A stretch of DNA of 64,000 nt from Symsagittifera roscoffensis (taxonomy: Eukaryota; Xenacoelomorpha; Acoela; Convolutidae): NCBI RefSeq assembly GCF_963678635.1, contig NC_087066.1, positions 57,864,312 through 57,928,311 on the forward strand, written 5' to 3'. This document shows, piece after piece, positions 23,201-33,500 of the stretch (positions within the stretch are counted from its first letter, which is position 1; each line of letters starts with the position of its first letter). The notes under the pieces are model-generated. The model had not been told where the DNA came from and did no database searches. It saw only the letters and a program-made list of their open reading frames with translations. A program made the position numbers and the translations under genes.

Positions 23201-24806
23201 CATATCCTTCTCGCATCTGGACACCACCAACCGAGTGAGTGTGTCCTCGTCAGTGCCCATACCAGCCATGGAGTCATGCAGTCGCACTGCGAAGAAGTCC
23301 GGCTTGTTCTTGGCACAGTGAGCAATCACACGCATCGCACGCTCAAAATTGGCCGACAACTCACCCTTCAGCACTGTTTCTATGTCCTACACAACAAACA
23401 TACCTTTACGCTCAAAAAATATAAAACTCATATCGTAAAATCGTACAAAGGGGAGCAACTTATACAGCAATGGCGACAAATATATAAAAAACGTTTCCAA
23501 CAAGAATAAATACACTGACCTTATGGTAAAGTTTTTGGTACTCTTGAAACATGAGGTTCAGTTGAGGCCAGCTTCGAGTCGCGAATATCCGACGGAAAGT
23601 TTCCTCATCAGTGCCCAGTTTCTTCTCTCCTGCCGTGTAGATGGCCTGGGCATCAGCAGTCGCTTTTCCTTGGTCTAGCGGAGTACTATCCGGATCCCTA
23701 CACGCGTTCTGCATCTGGTTCATGAGTCGCTTGTAGTCTCCGCTAGTATCACTATTAATATCAGCCTCCATTTCGCGCTTGAACAAGGTCTTGTAAGATG
23801 CCTTGGCTGCATTTAGCTCTTCGTTTGTTCGCGAGCACAGGATCTCAATCAGGGCGTCGTCGTTAGTTCCTAGACCTTTGATTGCCCTCCTAATGCATTC
23901 TGCATCGTAGTCGGCACTAGGCATCATTACAGCAAGAATAACTCGTTCGAAATTCCCACTGAGCTCCGACTTCAGGTCTTTGATCAGGTCTCGTCCAAAG
24001 CATTGCTTGAAAGACAGCTTGATCTGCTGTCTTTGCTCATTAGTTCGTCGACACAGAATGCCGATTAGTTCACTTTCGTTCGTACCCAAACCTTTCATTG
24101 CCTGTCGCAACCCTTGTGCATCTTTCTCTTTGTCAAATGGGCTGAATGGCTTTACTGTGCCTTCGTACTTCGGTATTTGAGTTCCTCCTCCCGGCGATGA
24201 GTTCAACGACATAGCTGCAATTTGCTGAACAGGTGGCTGCGGTTTTGACCCAGGCGGCGCGCCGCCGTACGGATTTGCAGGAGCTTGTTGTGGAGGAGGA
24301 AAACCTCCGGCTGCTTGTGGAGGGGGTTGCGGGTACCCACCTGCGTGACCGACATAGCCCCCTTGCGCCTGGGGAGGGTATCCGCCTTGCTGTCCATAAG
24401 CACCCCCTGCAGGTGGAGGGTATCCTGAAGGAGGGTATCCTCCTTGTGGAGGGTAACCTCCTTGGGGCGGGTATCCTCCTTGTGGCGGGTATCCACCCGA
24501 CTGCTGAGGTGGGTATCCCTGATGCTGAGGGGGATAGCCACCTGGCTGCTGTGGAGGGTAGCCTCCTTGGGGAGGGTATCCTGGCTGTCCCTGGGGCGGA
24601 TACCCACCCGGCTGACCTTGAGGGGGGTATCCCGGCTGCCCCTGAGGAGGGTATCCTGGTTGCCCTTGAGGCGGGTACCCTGGTTGTGGCGCGTAACCTG
24701 GTTGAGGGGGGTATCCAGGCTGAGGGGGATATCCCGGGGCACCCCCTGGTGGGGGATAACCTCCAGGCGGGGGAGCGTTGAATCCGATACCTCCTTGTCC
24801 GTACAT
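20264..24806 (-). CDS. annexin with long GYPPQ-rich N-terminal tail (annexin A7/A11-like), 3 exons
   Basis: Exons on the minus strand are 23520-24806, 23195-23386 and 20264-20380. They join in phase 0 through AAG/GTCAGT and CAG/GTGAGT donors and TAG and CAG acceptors, giving 531 residues. Residues 1 to about 205 are a low-complexity tail of GYPPQ and QPG repeats, as in annexins A7 and A11. Four annexin repeats follow (about 218-285, 290-357, 375-447 and 452-528). Each has the type II calcium loop: KGLGTNE, KGLGTND, KKLGTDE and AGMGTDE. Acidic residues that would cap the loops occur in the later helices. Annexins bind acidic phospholipid membranes in a calcium-dependent way. The tail in A7/A11 mediates self-association and partner binding, and that role is inferred here. 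The C-terminus ends in CGGHPR. A large intron 2 (~2.8 kb) carries repeats. The four-repeat core is complete with no breaks. Confidence 0.95.
21588..21790 (+). repeat. second copy of the GCGAGCTTGCCAACAGA repeat
   Basis: Matches 13226-13300 over about 75 bp and is likewise followed by CGACTGTTTTTATTTTG-like and GACTGCTTTTCTTTTTG-like units. It lies in annexin intron 2. Confidence 0.55.
22176..22315 (+). repeat. short tandem repeat, about four to five units of ~34 bp
   Basis: Units of the type CCGGATAGCCGAAAAATAAATTTGTT recur head to tail (22190-22310) inside annexin intron 2. The units differ by a few bases each. A related CTATCCTATCCGGAATGCGGCTCCGTG sits near 23057, and CACGGAGCCGAAAACC at 22148 is a partial inverse of it. 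Confidence 0.7.
22344..22551. mobile_element. short inverted-repeat element (~208 bp)
   Basis: GGATCAACCGTACAGTGCCCC at 22344 and its near reverse complement GGGGAATTGTACGGTTGATCC ending at 22551 form a ~22 bp terminal inverted repeat with one or two mismatches. The interior is non-coding. The size and layout resemble a MITE. A target duplication was not identified. Confidence 0.55.
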
Positions 24807-26385
24807 ATTAACTCAACCTGATCTGAAGAGACAACTCTTTTGAATGATCTATGATCCGAATCCGAATAGAGATTAGTATTGCAAATAGTGTAGTATTTGC
24901 TCTAACAGCCTGTTGTTCAGACTTGAAGTGAGTAAACAGCAAACTAGTTTCTTTTGAGATAAAAGAACAAATGACCGCTCGTTTTTAGATGTTTAATCAA
25001 TACTACTTTCGTCACACTCAAAACCGCCAGAATATTTGCATATTATGACGTAAGCTCGCTTACATATAAAGAAGAACAAACCAAAATTCTAAGAATGGAT
25101 AGGTAATGTCATGAAAAAATGAGGTAACTAAAAATGTTTTAACAAATAAATGATAGTCCTTTTTAAGCGCAAGTAGATGTACATTTGACAGTTCCCTACC
25201 TCATTTGTTCCCATCAAATATAAAACATCAATTAACAAACTAATAGCCAGTTAATTTAAGCAAGTTGTACATTGAACAGGCCCAAGAAAACTAGACGAAA
25301 ATCAAATAGGGCGTGACAACAAAAACGAATTCAGGCGTCGATGAAAAATTAAAATATTAGGAAATAAGACTAAATGAGCTGTTATCGCGTCTGAAATTTA
25401 ATATGAGACAGGGGCTGTTCTCATGCCTGAAAGTTCTCAACCGATCAAGGTCCTTTAAACTGTTCAAAATGACGGCATTCATCGCTTATTTCCTTCAAAT
25501 TTATGAAAACTGATATGCTGGCAAATTTTCGCCGCGCATTCCTTCCTTCGCGCATAAGGGATTACCCGTTTACCGACTACAAATAACTTTCATTTTCGAG
25601 TATAAACTGCCGAAATCAGAAAAAAAACTGATGCTTTGAAGAAAAACTAAGCTTTACAAAGAAAGGCGAACCAAAATTAGTAGATGATATTCCACAGATC
25701 AAAGAAAAACACGGTTCGAACAGGACTCGAACCTTCAGACCTTTTTTAACCATTTTTTATAACTTTTTCTCTCTCAATTGAGAAAGGGCCTGAAAAACGT
25801 TGCAGTTCCGAAAAAAATCAGGTTGATTTCTTAGATTTGAAAGAGAAGAAATTTACGAGACAAACAAAATACAAGCACACTTGCTCTCGCAAAGGAAATA
25901 ACAGCTCGAAAGGATAAACTTCGGTAAAATAGAGAGCTTCGAATCACTACATGCATTTTGGTAAATAACAAAAACTTTTAGAAAACTTCTGAGATTATTC
26001 GAACGCATTTTTGGTGTTTTTTTTTCAAAAATTTGCCTGAGGCGCAACAAATTTGGAAAACCCCCCTCCTCGAGAAAATGCTAGATCCGCCCCTGTTCAA
26101 CACTTTTTCTTTCAAATCTATTTACCCTAATTTTTAATATAAACTTATTAAGTAAAACGCAAAAAAGTGAACAAATAAACATGAACAGAAATGAGGTTGC
26201 AGATGTAGAAAGTTGCAAAAAGTTGTAGGACGAGAATGACTGTGCTGTTGGTTGTCATTCCTGCTCATCCCGGTATAATGGGACCTCTGTGATTCTGACT
26301 CTTGAGGATGTAAATTGGATTGGACAACGATCAATTCGCCTATGGGTTAGCGATGAATACCGTGAAGCTGGTAGTACTTCAAATC
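24807..26385. other. upstream flank of the annexin gene, no further gene seen
   Basis: This must contain the annexin promoter and 5' untranslated region, but no TATA box or initiator stands out. The segment GGTTCGAACAGGACTCGAACC at about 25711 is a tRNA box-B-like inverted pair, probably repeat-derived. No other feature was recognised. Confidence 0.4.
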
Positions 26386-26866
26386 CAGGGCTGTTCAAAA
26401 ATCAATTGCGATTGCAATCATGCATGATTTTTGGCAACAATTAATTGATTTTTTTAACATAGTTAATTGCAATGATTGATTGAAGAGGCTGCAGTCATTG
26501 CAATGACGCACAGCTGAACTGGTGCGAACACGTATTGTTTGCTTTGGATGATGTTATGTTCTGCCAAGTATGCCCATGGTGATTTGCGACAGAGCCTTCT
26601 GCCATCAAACCTGGAGATGTAGCTCTTTTTGCGCATCAACAACAAATTTTGGGATGACAAACTCGTGTCGAGAATCTGCGCGTCAGTGCCAGAGCAATAG
26701 TTTTTCTTTCTTTCTTTCTTACTTTATAGTATACTTTAGTTGCAATTGATTGCAATGATTGTAAAGTTGGGCAATGATTGATTGTAAAATCTCATATCAT
26801 TGTAATGATTGATTGCTACTGAATTAATTGATTGTTAGAGTTGCAATTGATTTTTGAACAGCCCTG
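26386..26866. mobile_element. non-autonomous hAT-type DNA transposon (481 bp) with 8-bp target duplication
   Basis: The left end reads CAGGGCTGTTCAAAAATC and the right end is its exact reverse complement, extending to about 24 bp. The flanks are identical 8-mers, TTCAAATC at 26378-26385 and at 26867-26874. An 8-bp duplication and CAGGG termini are the signature of the hAT superfamily. The interior is rich in TTGCAATTGATTGCAATGATTG subrepeats and codes for nothing, so it must depend on a transposase elsewhere in the genome. Confidence 0.9.
26702..26724 (+). repeat. TTTC microsatellite
   Basis: About five copies of TTTC inside the hAT-type element. Confidence 0.7.
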
Positions 26867-26996
26867 TTCAAATCGCTTGGAACCGAAGCTAAGTTTGCAT
26901 CGTCAATTGCAAAAAAAACACATCTCAACAAAAATACTAAGCTACTGCAAAGAAGACTACGGCTACTTGTACAGCGAAAATAAAGGTGGCCAGTCA

Positions 26997-27342
26997 ATAA
27001 GCAGAATATTCTGAGAGCAGAATGGGTCCAAGAGCAGAAAAACAAAAAATATCAACTTTTATAAGCTAATCGGTAAATTAATTATCAGAAATGTCAATAA
27101 TACCAAAGCAACAAACATTTTATGCATAATTTGAGTAATTTAATCAAGAATTTAGAAAAAAAAATTAATAAAAAAAACAATGAGATTAGTCAATTCATTC
27201 ATAATTTATTCGTTTTCTTGGTATTTCTTGACGCTTCTAAGCATTGTTTTATCAATTAGCCCGTATAAACCAATATAGGTCAATATTTATTCTGTTTTTT
27301 GCTCTTGGACCCATTCTATACTAAAACCATTCTGCTTATTTC
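26997..27342. mobile_element. inverted-repeat element (~346 bp), MITE-like
   Basis: AATAAGCAGAAT at 26997 pairs with ATTCTGCTTATT ending at 27342. AGAATGGGTCCAAGAGCAGA at 27017 pairs with the inverted block TTGCTCTTGGACCCATTCT near 27300. Short unmatched spacers separate the two paired blocks on each side. The interior is AT-rich and non-coding. No target duplication is obvious. Confidence 0.6.
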
Positions 27343-27566
27343 TCCGCCTCCGAAATGAAAACATAACTCAAGAAAAACACTAAGACACTGTTAAGGTGAC
27401 AACGACCACTTCAACAGCCTTATTACCGGCAAAGCGTTCTCAAGTGTATGTTGGTCAAATGTAATGATACGAAGTACCAGCACCATAACACAGAAACTTG
27501 GAAAATATGATCTGCAGTCAAAACTAACTTTATTGGGATAACATCGCTGGCCTTGAGCCGAAACCA

Positions 27567-27612
27567 AAATAATAATAATCATAATATTAATAATAATAAT
27601 AATAACAATAAT
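27567..27612 (+). repeat. AAT microsatellite
   Basis: Nearly uninterrupted AAT and AAC triplets, with a few ATC and ATT units. Confidence 0.8.
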
Positions 27613-27639
27613 CCTTCTCGGTGGACTGCACTCCTGGCT

Positions 27640-28205
27640 CAATGCCCATCAAATTCTTAGAGTTCCGTGAGAACATGGCATCGCAGCTCTCTACCACCCT
27701 GAGTTACACTAACATCGAATCTACTCAAACCACTCAACAATGCTTACTGAAATAGACACTAACAAAGACAAGTAGAAAATAATATCTGTTCACGGTGCCC
27801 TAGAAAATGACAAGCTAGTTTACGAGACAAAACTATCGAACAGTAAGAATACTTTGCACCTGTTCAACCAATACCGTTCACTCATCAAAGCACATTTACC
27901 GACAGCTCAAAAATACGGTGACAAAATTGCCATTGTTCATCGCTACCAACCTGTAACATGGACAACACGATCGCCTCATGACTTTTACACTTCAGAAAAT
28001 ACAAAAAAGACTATGTGAAAGCTTATATCTAAAAAAAAGCTATGGGACCGGACGAAATCCCTATCTCACTTTTCAAAAGCTGTTCGAAGCAATAATCAAT
28101 CCTACTTAACTACAAAAAGAGTGACAAATCGGCGGTGAAGAAATATTGACCAGTATCATTACTTCCGATAAATTCCAAAATTATGATCGATGCATCTTTC
28201 AAAAC
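27640..28205 (+). pseudogene. decayed LINE reverse transcriptase fragment, interrupted by LTR sequence
   Basis: In broken frames the strand reads KKAMGPDEIPISLFKS (near 28038). About 90 bases later comes KSDKSAVKKY followed by PVSLLPINSKIM. These match the LINE RT blocks GPDGIP and KKGD-x-x-x-x-NYRPISLLP. Stops and small indels show it is dead. It ends abruptly at 28206, where LTR sequence starts. The missing downstream part is not seen on the other side of the elements in this window. Confidence 0.65.
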
Positions 28206-28253
28206 TGTAACATTCGCCCGGAAGTACATATCGACGGAAAATAAAGCTAGGTT
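28206..28253 (-). mobile_element. end of an older LTR of the same giant family, split by element 1
   Basis: TGTAACATTCGCCCGGAAG followed by TACATATCGACGGAAAATAAAGC is the LTR terminus again, placed directly against the start of element 1's 3' LTR. It is closer to element 2's LTR (GGAAAATAAAACTAAG) than to element 1's (GGATAACAAAACTAAG). Its continuation, GTTCTAAGGCGACTGG, is found at 52795-52810, beyond the other end of element 1. This indicates that element 1 inserted into an existing LTR. Confidence 0.75.
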
Positions 28254-28804
28254 TGTAAGATTCGCCCGGAAGATACATATCGACGGATAACAAAACTAAG
28301 TCTTAAGACGGCTGGCTAGCGTCTAAACAGAGCTTTGCATGTTTTTCACCGTCTCTACCAAGCCAGTACTTTTCGGTGGTCTTTCTTACATCAGGCTGAC
28401 AAAAACGTTACTGTTCTCCGGCTTCGACCAGAACGCTCAAATTAACTGAATTACATGCAAAGTTAGTGAGCTCATGGCTGGGTCTCAGTATCCCCAGACC
28501 ACGAGGTCACTCCTAAAAACAGGGCTACTACTTATCATATTACTATTGTTTTTGTTCAGTAGATAAAAATCATCATCTCCATCGAAGATGGATCAACCCT
28601 TTCCCCCAACTCCTAGCACCTCATCCTTGTCAAAACTAATCAAAATATCAGTTAAATTCAAGTCAGGACATGACAGGATGCTAAAATTCAATACAAGTTC
28701 ATAAAAGTTCCCGTCCCGAGACCCTTCCGGATTCTTGAATCCGGCGAATCAAGCTCCTTAACCTCAGGTTCACGCTAACTCGGAGGGCTGGTCTTTACCC
28801 TTCA

Positions 28805-28854
28805 CCGTTGTTCGCAACGGCCTTGCAACTATTGTAACAGCACAATAGTTGCAA
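28805..28854 (-). promoter_or_regulatory. paired hairpins in the LTR
   Basis: CCGTTG-TTCG-CAACGG (28805-28820) forms a 6-bp stem with a four-base loop. It is followed by TTGCAACTATTGT, a six-base loop and ACAATAGTTGCAA (28823-28854), a perfect 13-bp stem. The same pair occurs in the 5' LTR (52426-52475) and in element 2's LTR (53133-53164 plus the CCGTTG stem). In element 2 the long stem is unchanged while its loop has changed, which suggests selection on structure. A role in RNA 3'-end formation, export or packaging is conjecture. Confidence 0.65.
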
Positions 28855-28996
28855 CTCGGAACGTCCTCTGCTGTTCGGTAGTTCGTTGTTGTCTTTTAGT
28901 CTCGATTTTCGTACTGTTCGTAATCGCAGATAAAGTTGTTCTGTTTCTTTCTGCTCTTTTAGCTAAAATGGCCGTCTCTGACGTTTCTCAGAAATA

Positions 28997-29004
28997 TGAC
29001 GTCA
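28997..29004. promoter_or_regulatory. CRE palindrome TGACGTCA in 3' LTR
   Basis: A perfect CREB/ATF-type site that is also present at 52618-52625 (5' LTR) and 52981-52988 (element 2 LTR), about 170 bp from the sense start of the LTR. Its conservation in a diverged LTR suggests that it drives transcription. Confidence 0.6.
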
Positions 29005-29173
29005 TAATTCGAATTTTTAAAAATTAGAATTCCAGAATCTTCTAGCCTTCACCGTTTGGCCAATCGTTCAAATAACGTCCTTATCCGTTCTAAATCGCCA
29101 ATTCGGAAGGCTTGCTGCTAAAATACCGAATTCTGCAGAGACTGCATTTTGGCCATTCTGGTCGAATGTCACA

Positions 29174-29187
29174 TACTCCCCGGACAG
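29174..29187 (-). promoter_or_regulatory. polypurine tract next to 3' LTR
   Basis: On the sense strand, TGTCCGGGGAGTA abuts the LTR start TGTGAC. It is the purine-rich stretch expected to prime plus-strand DNA synthesis. The core TGTCCGGGGAG recurs four times inside pol (39909-39919, 42397-42407, 42463-42473, 42529-42539), see findings. Confidence 0.7.
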
Positions 29188-29995
29188 TCCGGTCAATGTC
29201 CTCATTGAATCGCGCAATGTTCATAAAATGGTTACCGTGCCATCGAACAGAATTTACAAAATGCACGGAATTACTTTTATCCACGTCATATCAACTCACT
29301 GCAGAATATAAATGGCATCATACTACATCACTATAGCCTTCAAATTCTTTCATTAATCTGCACATTGAGAATATAACCTAAGATAAAACATGTTTTCTGA
29401 CTTCCAGTGTCTATGTCCCGACTAAAACTTTTTCTCCTAGATTCAAAAAGTGTTGGCTTGCAGGACAGTCCTGCCAACCAACAAGCTAAAATTATCCTAC
29501 TATGCTCCTTCCCTTCGGAAATCTTGCTTGTTTATTGTCCTGAATATTAAAACTAAGAAACTTTGTGGTTAGAAAGAACAATGCACCAACCTCCTTCTTC
29601 AGGAGGTTACTCAAGTCCTTCATATCACCACAAAGTGATCAGTTTTCCTAAGTGATTAAAAACAATCATGCAGGCTGGAACATTTAAATATACTCTTCCC
29701 TCAAGCCTTTCTAAATAAATAATAAGTGAGTGTCTCTAAAGCCACTTCAACTAAAACCAAAATGCAAATTTATAAATGCAACAATTTCCAAACTCAACTT
29801 AAATGTTTCAGTTTTCAATTACAACTTGGTTGCTTGGTTTCTCACTTGAGTTTTTCACACACATAAAACAATTTTGAGTTTTAACTTTTCTTCATCATCC
29901 CTTTGTTCTCTTCTTTTTTCGTCGTTTAGAAGTTCTAAAACTTCTAAATTCTTCTAATTTTCTTTCTTGTTGCCTCTTGTTTTCTCGACCATTCA
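29188..29995 (-). other. 3' untranslated region of element 1
   Basis: About 800 bp between the last stop codon (29996-29998) and the polypurine tract with no coding frame of note. It contains a palindrome GCAGGACAGTCCTGC near 29459. The base composition is more AT-rich than in the ORFs. Confidence 0.6.
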
Positions 29996-30541
29996 TCAAT
30001 GCTCCATTTCCTCCTCCTGTGACGCTGACTCTGCACTCTCGGTCTCCGTGTCTCGTAGCACGTCATTGACTATCCTGACGCTGTTGGAAGCCGTCCTCCA
30101 ACACTTCTGCTCTTCCACCCTCTGTTTACAGCAAGGTAGGGGATCCACGTTTGATTCTCTGTTTCTACAGAAGCTGTTGTGGAGACACAACGCCACGTTT
30201 CTTTCCAAATCTTCTTTCAGCATCTCTGCCTTCTCATTTCCACTACGCTCGCTCGTCCTGGAAATTCTTTTCGCAGCGGTGGTCACTGCATTCCGATGAG
30301 TCACGAAAGCTCGCTTGAAAGCTCCTGCCCCAATGTCTAGCTGATATTCACTGTACACTCTGCCATGCTTCGACATATGCTTTTTCGCATACTCGTACAA
30401 CCACGCAGTCATGTTAGCTCTAAACCATGGCATCAATCGTTTTCTCGCCCATATCTTCTTCACTTCCATCGGAATATTCAGAACTTTACACATTGTCTCA
30501 AAAAGATCTAAATCTTTTAGACAATCTAATTTCTGCAATTG
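29996..30541 (-). CDS. ORF3 extension: 181 in-frame codons after the ORF3 UAA
   Basis: The frame of ORF3 continues open past its UAA stop (30542-30544) for 181 sense codons to a stop at 29996. It has no ATG near its beginning (the first codons are CAA TTG CAG AAA). The predicted piece is basic and helical in its first 110 residues (AKRISRTSERSGNEKAEMLK region), then Cys-containing, and ends in an acidic EEEMEH tail. No known domain was recognised. Either UAA readthrough attaches it to a fraction of ORF3 protein, or UAA is a recent nonsense mutation of one longer ORF, or the region is translated by another route. A UAA-CAA-UUG context resembles the UAG-CAR-YYA readthrough signal known from tobamoviruses. 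Confidence 0.5.
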   Translation of the reverse strand, partial: QLQKLDCLKDLDLFETMCKVLNIPMEVKKIWARKRLMPWFRANMTAWLYEYAKKHMSKHGRVYSEYQLDIGAGAFKRAFVTHRNAVTTAAKRISRTSERSGNEKAEMLKEDLERNVALCLHNSFCRNRESNVDPLPCCKQRVEEQKCWRTASNSVRIVNDVLRDTETESAESASQEEEMEH

Positions 30542-33500
30542 TTATCTCGTCGGTGCCTCCTGTCTATTATTTTCTCTCACATGAGCTTCCAGCCATCGTA
30601 TCGCCATCATAACTCCCACTATCACTATTGTTATGGGCTGTGATGAATCTGGTAAACCCATGGAGAGCAGCTCTCCAGAGTCCCAGATCAACACCAGATT
30701 ACTACGCTTGGGATACCACCAAGTCTGCAACAAGCAGTGGCAAGGAAACTCATCATGTGTCAACATGATGCTCCTCCAATTCCGTTTTCCCGAAGCTTCC
30801 AGCAATGGCTCCACTTCCATCATCACTCGGTGGATCTCATCATTCTCATCTACTGCATTGTAATCTGTGACAGTTGATCCTCTCTGTTTCTGTTTTTCAA
30901 AGTCACTGAAGTTCCCGCTCACATATCCCATGAACTTCTTTCCTAGTATTGACTCCAACTCCTCTTTGGTTCTTTCTGGGACTGCTGAGAACATCTTACA
31001 TGGTAACTCGTAAGACTTTTCAGACATTCTCGCCAATCTCACGCACTTTGGCACTGAGAAAGCTTGATCCACGATCGTTCTTGTACTCTTCACGTCCACA
31101 GCCACGAAATGTACAGGGTATCTGCTCTTGCACATTGGAGCCAACGTTGAACCCACCAAATATCGTGCTCCTGATGGTCTACAATAAGTTTCGCTGTGTC
31201 TGATGTTCATCTCCGTTTCAATTGCTTCCCTCCATTTTCCTATATACTTCTGCTCAGTCTGCAGAACTCCTGGGAATACTTCTACGCTGATGGCTGTGAC
31301 CATCTCATGTTTCTGTTCTAGATTCAATAGTGACTCTAAAGAACCAAACATGCTGTAGAATCCTAGTGCTGTCACTAGATTCACATCGGTTCCTCCATGG
31401 CAATCTGCTATCAGTTCCGTTTCCGTTCTTGCTTTCATCACTACATTTCCAAACAATACCGTCAACTGCTTGTGTTGTTTCTCCAGGGTTTTCACACAGT
31501 CTAGACTTCCACAAACGTGACCCTCTAGTCCACAGACTTCCGCCAGACAGCTACCAGGTTTGACCCAGTCTTCTGGTCCCCAGCCAGGCAACTCCACTCT
31601 ATCTTCTCCGTTGCTCTTAGAGGCTGTTATCATCACATTATATATGATGTTGAGGTCACGCAGGTTACAGTCCGCATTCAGTTCCCTCTGTATGTCCTGT
31701 GTCGCCCGTAATATTGAGTCAGCGTTGGGACTAGGACACCACGATGGCTTCATCAATTCCCACACTGCCATCAAGCTCGTTCTCAGTAATTCATCTGAGA
31801 ATCCCAACCCAAATTCCACTCTCTTGTCGGATTTTGGTACTGAAGGTGCAGTCACCTCTTCTTCCAAGACCAATCCCAATTTGGCCTGTGGATTGTTAAC
31901 GCTCTTAGTCGTCACAATTCTGGACGTCCAGAATCTTAGTAACACCGCCTGCTCATAATCAAAGAAGCAATCACGTATGTCTTCACTCAGGAAAGGATTG
32001 TATGCCATCCCTATAATCCCGGATACATAGCTATATGACTTCTTCTTGATCGGTCCACAGTATTCACTGGATCTTGGCAATGCTCCCATAGATTCTTTAG
32101 TGAGCCTCAACTCCTTGTTTGAGAATCTCCTGATCTCGTCTATCTTTTTCATGGGTTCCAATTCTTCAGGTTCTTTCATGTTCACCCTCATCGGTTTACT
32201 TTGCTGCATATCCAGCATTGCTAGCAAGAACATGGCTTTCGTTCGCTCATCGCCTTCCTTCAACATTTTAACACAAGTGCTTAATGCAGGTACTGAAATC
32301 TGCTCTATCAGGAATCGAATGAAACAGAGAGCGTCTCTCCGCTTTGCACACGCTACTGCTGCTCCCTCCTGGACTATCAGATCCCTCAGATTCGTCATAA
32401 GGAAAACTTTTTCCTCCTTTGATCTCTTCCTTTCTTCTGAATCATATTCTTCGCGAGTCAGTCCCATCATGCACCAGGCGAGCCTGAGTTGTAATTCTGT
32501 CCTTACGTAAGGTACTGCCACGAGAGCATGTATTCTTGGCGTAGTCCTCATTTCCTCTTCGAAATACCTCAATACTACTGCTTTCCATGGAAGGCTCACC
32601 AACTGCTCGATCGTCTCCGCCTGTACGTCAGACGACGCCAAAGTTCCGTACGCCTTCTGCTTGAGGGTGGTGCCTTGCAACATTGTTTCCAGATAACCCT
32701 CCATGGCTTTTTCCTCTTCCAGGGCCATTACATGCCCTCTAGCCGAGTTTCGGTATTCCAACATCTCCATGTATCCACCGGTGGGTTCATCTATCGACAC
32801 TGTCTCAGACACTGTCAGTCTGTTGTATTCCACTGGCGTTAGCTGTCCTGCAACACTTCCCTTTCCATGATTCATGGGAGATGGCTTGAAGTCCCTCATT
32901 TTACTCTCTCCACATTGACTGAGTATTTCCATTTCTAAAGTCGCTCCAGTCAGAGTGCGGTCACTCCTTTTGGATTTATAACCAGTTGACTTTAACCCCG
33001 CCATGAGAATGGGTGGCACCATCGCTATATCAGTTAATATTCTATCTGTGCCAGACAATTGGTAATCACCTTGCCCCAAATCCATGACTTCCTCAACTCG
33101 TTTTCTTTTCGCTGAGTTACCAGCTTTCATCGATATTTCCGAATCCACTTTCGTCTTTCCAATCCTCCTCGGCATCACTCTGCTGCCTAACTTCATTTTC
33201 ATCGCATTGATTTTATCAATCACCATTTTCGATCGCATCGTTCCTCTCCTGGTCCTTGACAGGTACACCACCTCTCCTTCATTGTCCTGCGGTGTTATCT
33301 TGATGGGAGAATTCGCTTCACTCTCATCAGTGGCTGAGTCGATCAATAACTCACTCAGTCTCCCTTCACACTCATCAAGCTTGTCAAGTACTTCTCTCAT
33401 CAAGGGTTGATTGAGACCTGTTTTGAGAACGGACTGGGTCCCATAGCTCTGAATCACAGTCCAGACTTCTTCCATGAACGCCACTCTGTCCAGCTTACAT

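Larger units (their letters stand above)
28254..29173 (-). repeat. 3' LTR of element 1 (920 bp)
   Basis: Begins TGTAAG and ends TGTCACA on the plus strand, so the sense LTR is TGTGACATTC...GTTACA-like. Read line by line it is identical to 51875-52794 except for the sixth base (G here, C there). It contains a perfect TGACGTCA at 28997-29004 and two adjacent hairpins at 28805-28854. Confidence 0.97.

Noticed and set aside
24203-24821. Long open frames in other frames over the annexin tail
   Set aside because: These are shadows of the GYPPQ repeat coding; their translations have no family features.
33084-33410. Plus-strand open frames opposite ORF2 and ORF3
   Set aside because: They are antisense shadows of the long minus-strand frames with no independent support.
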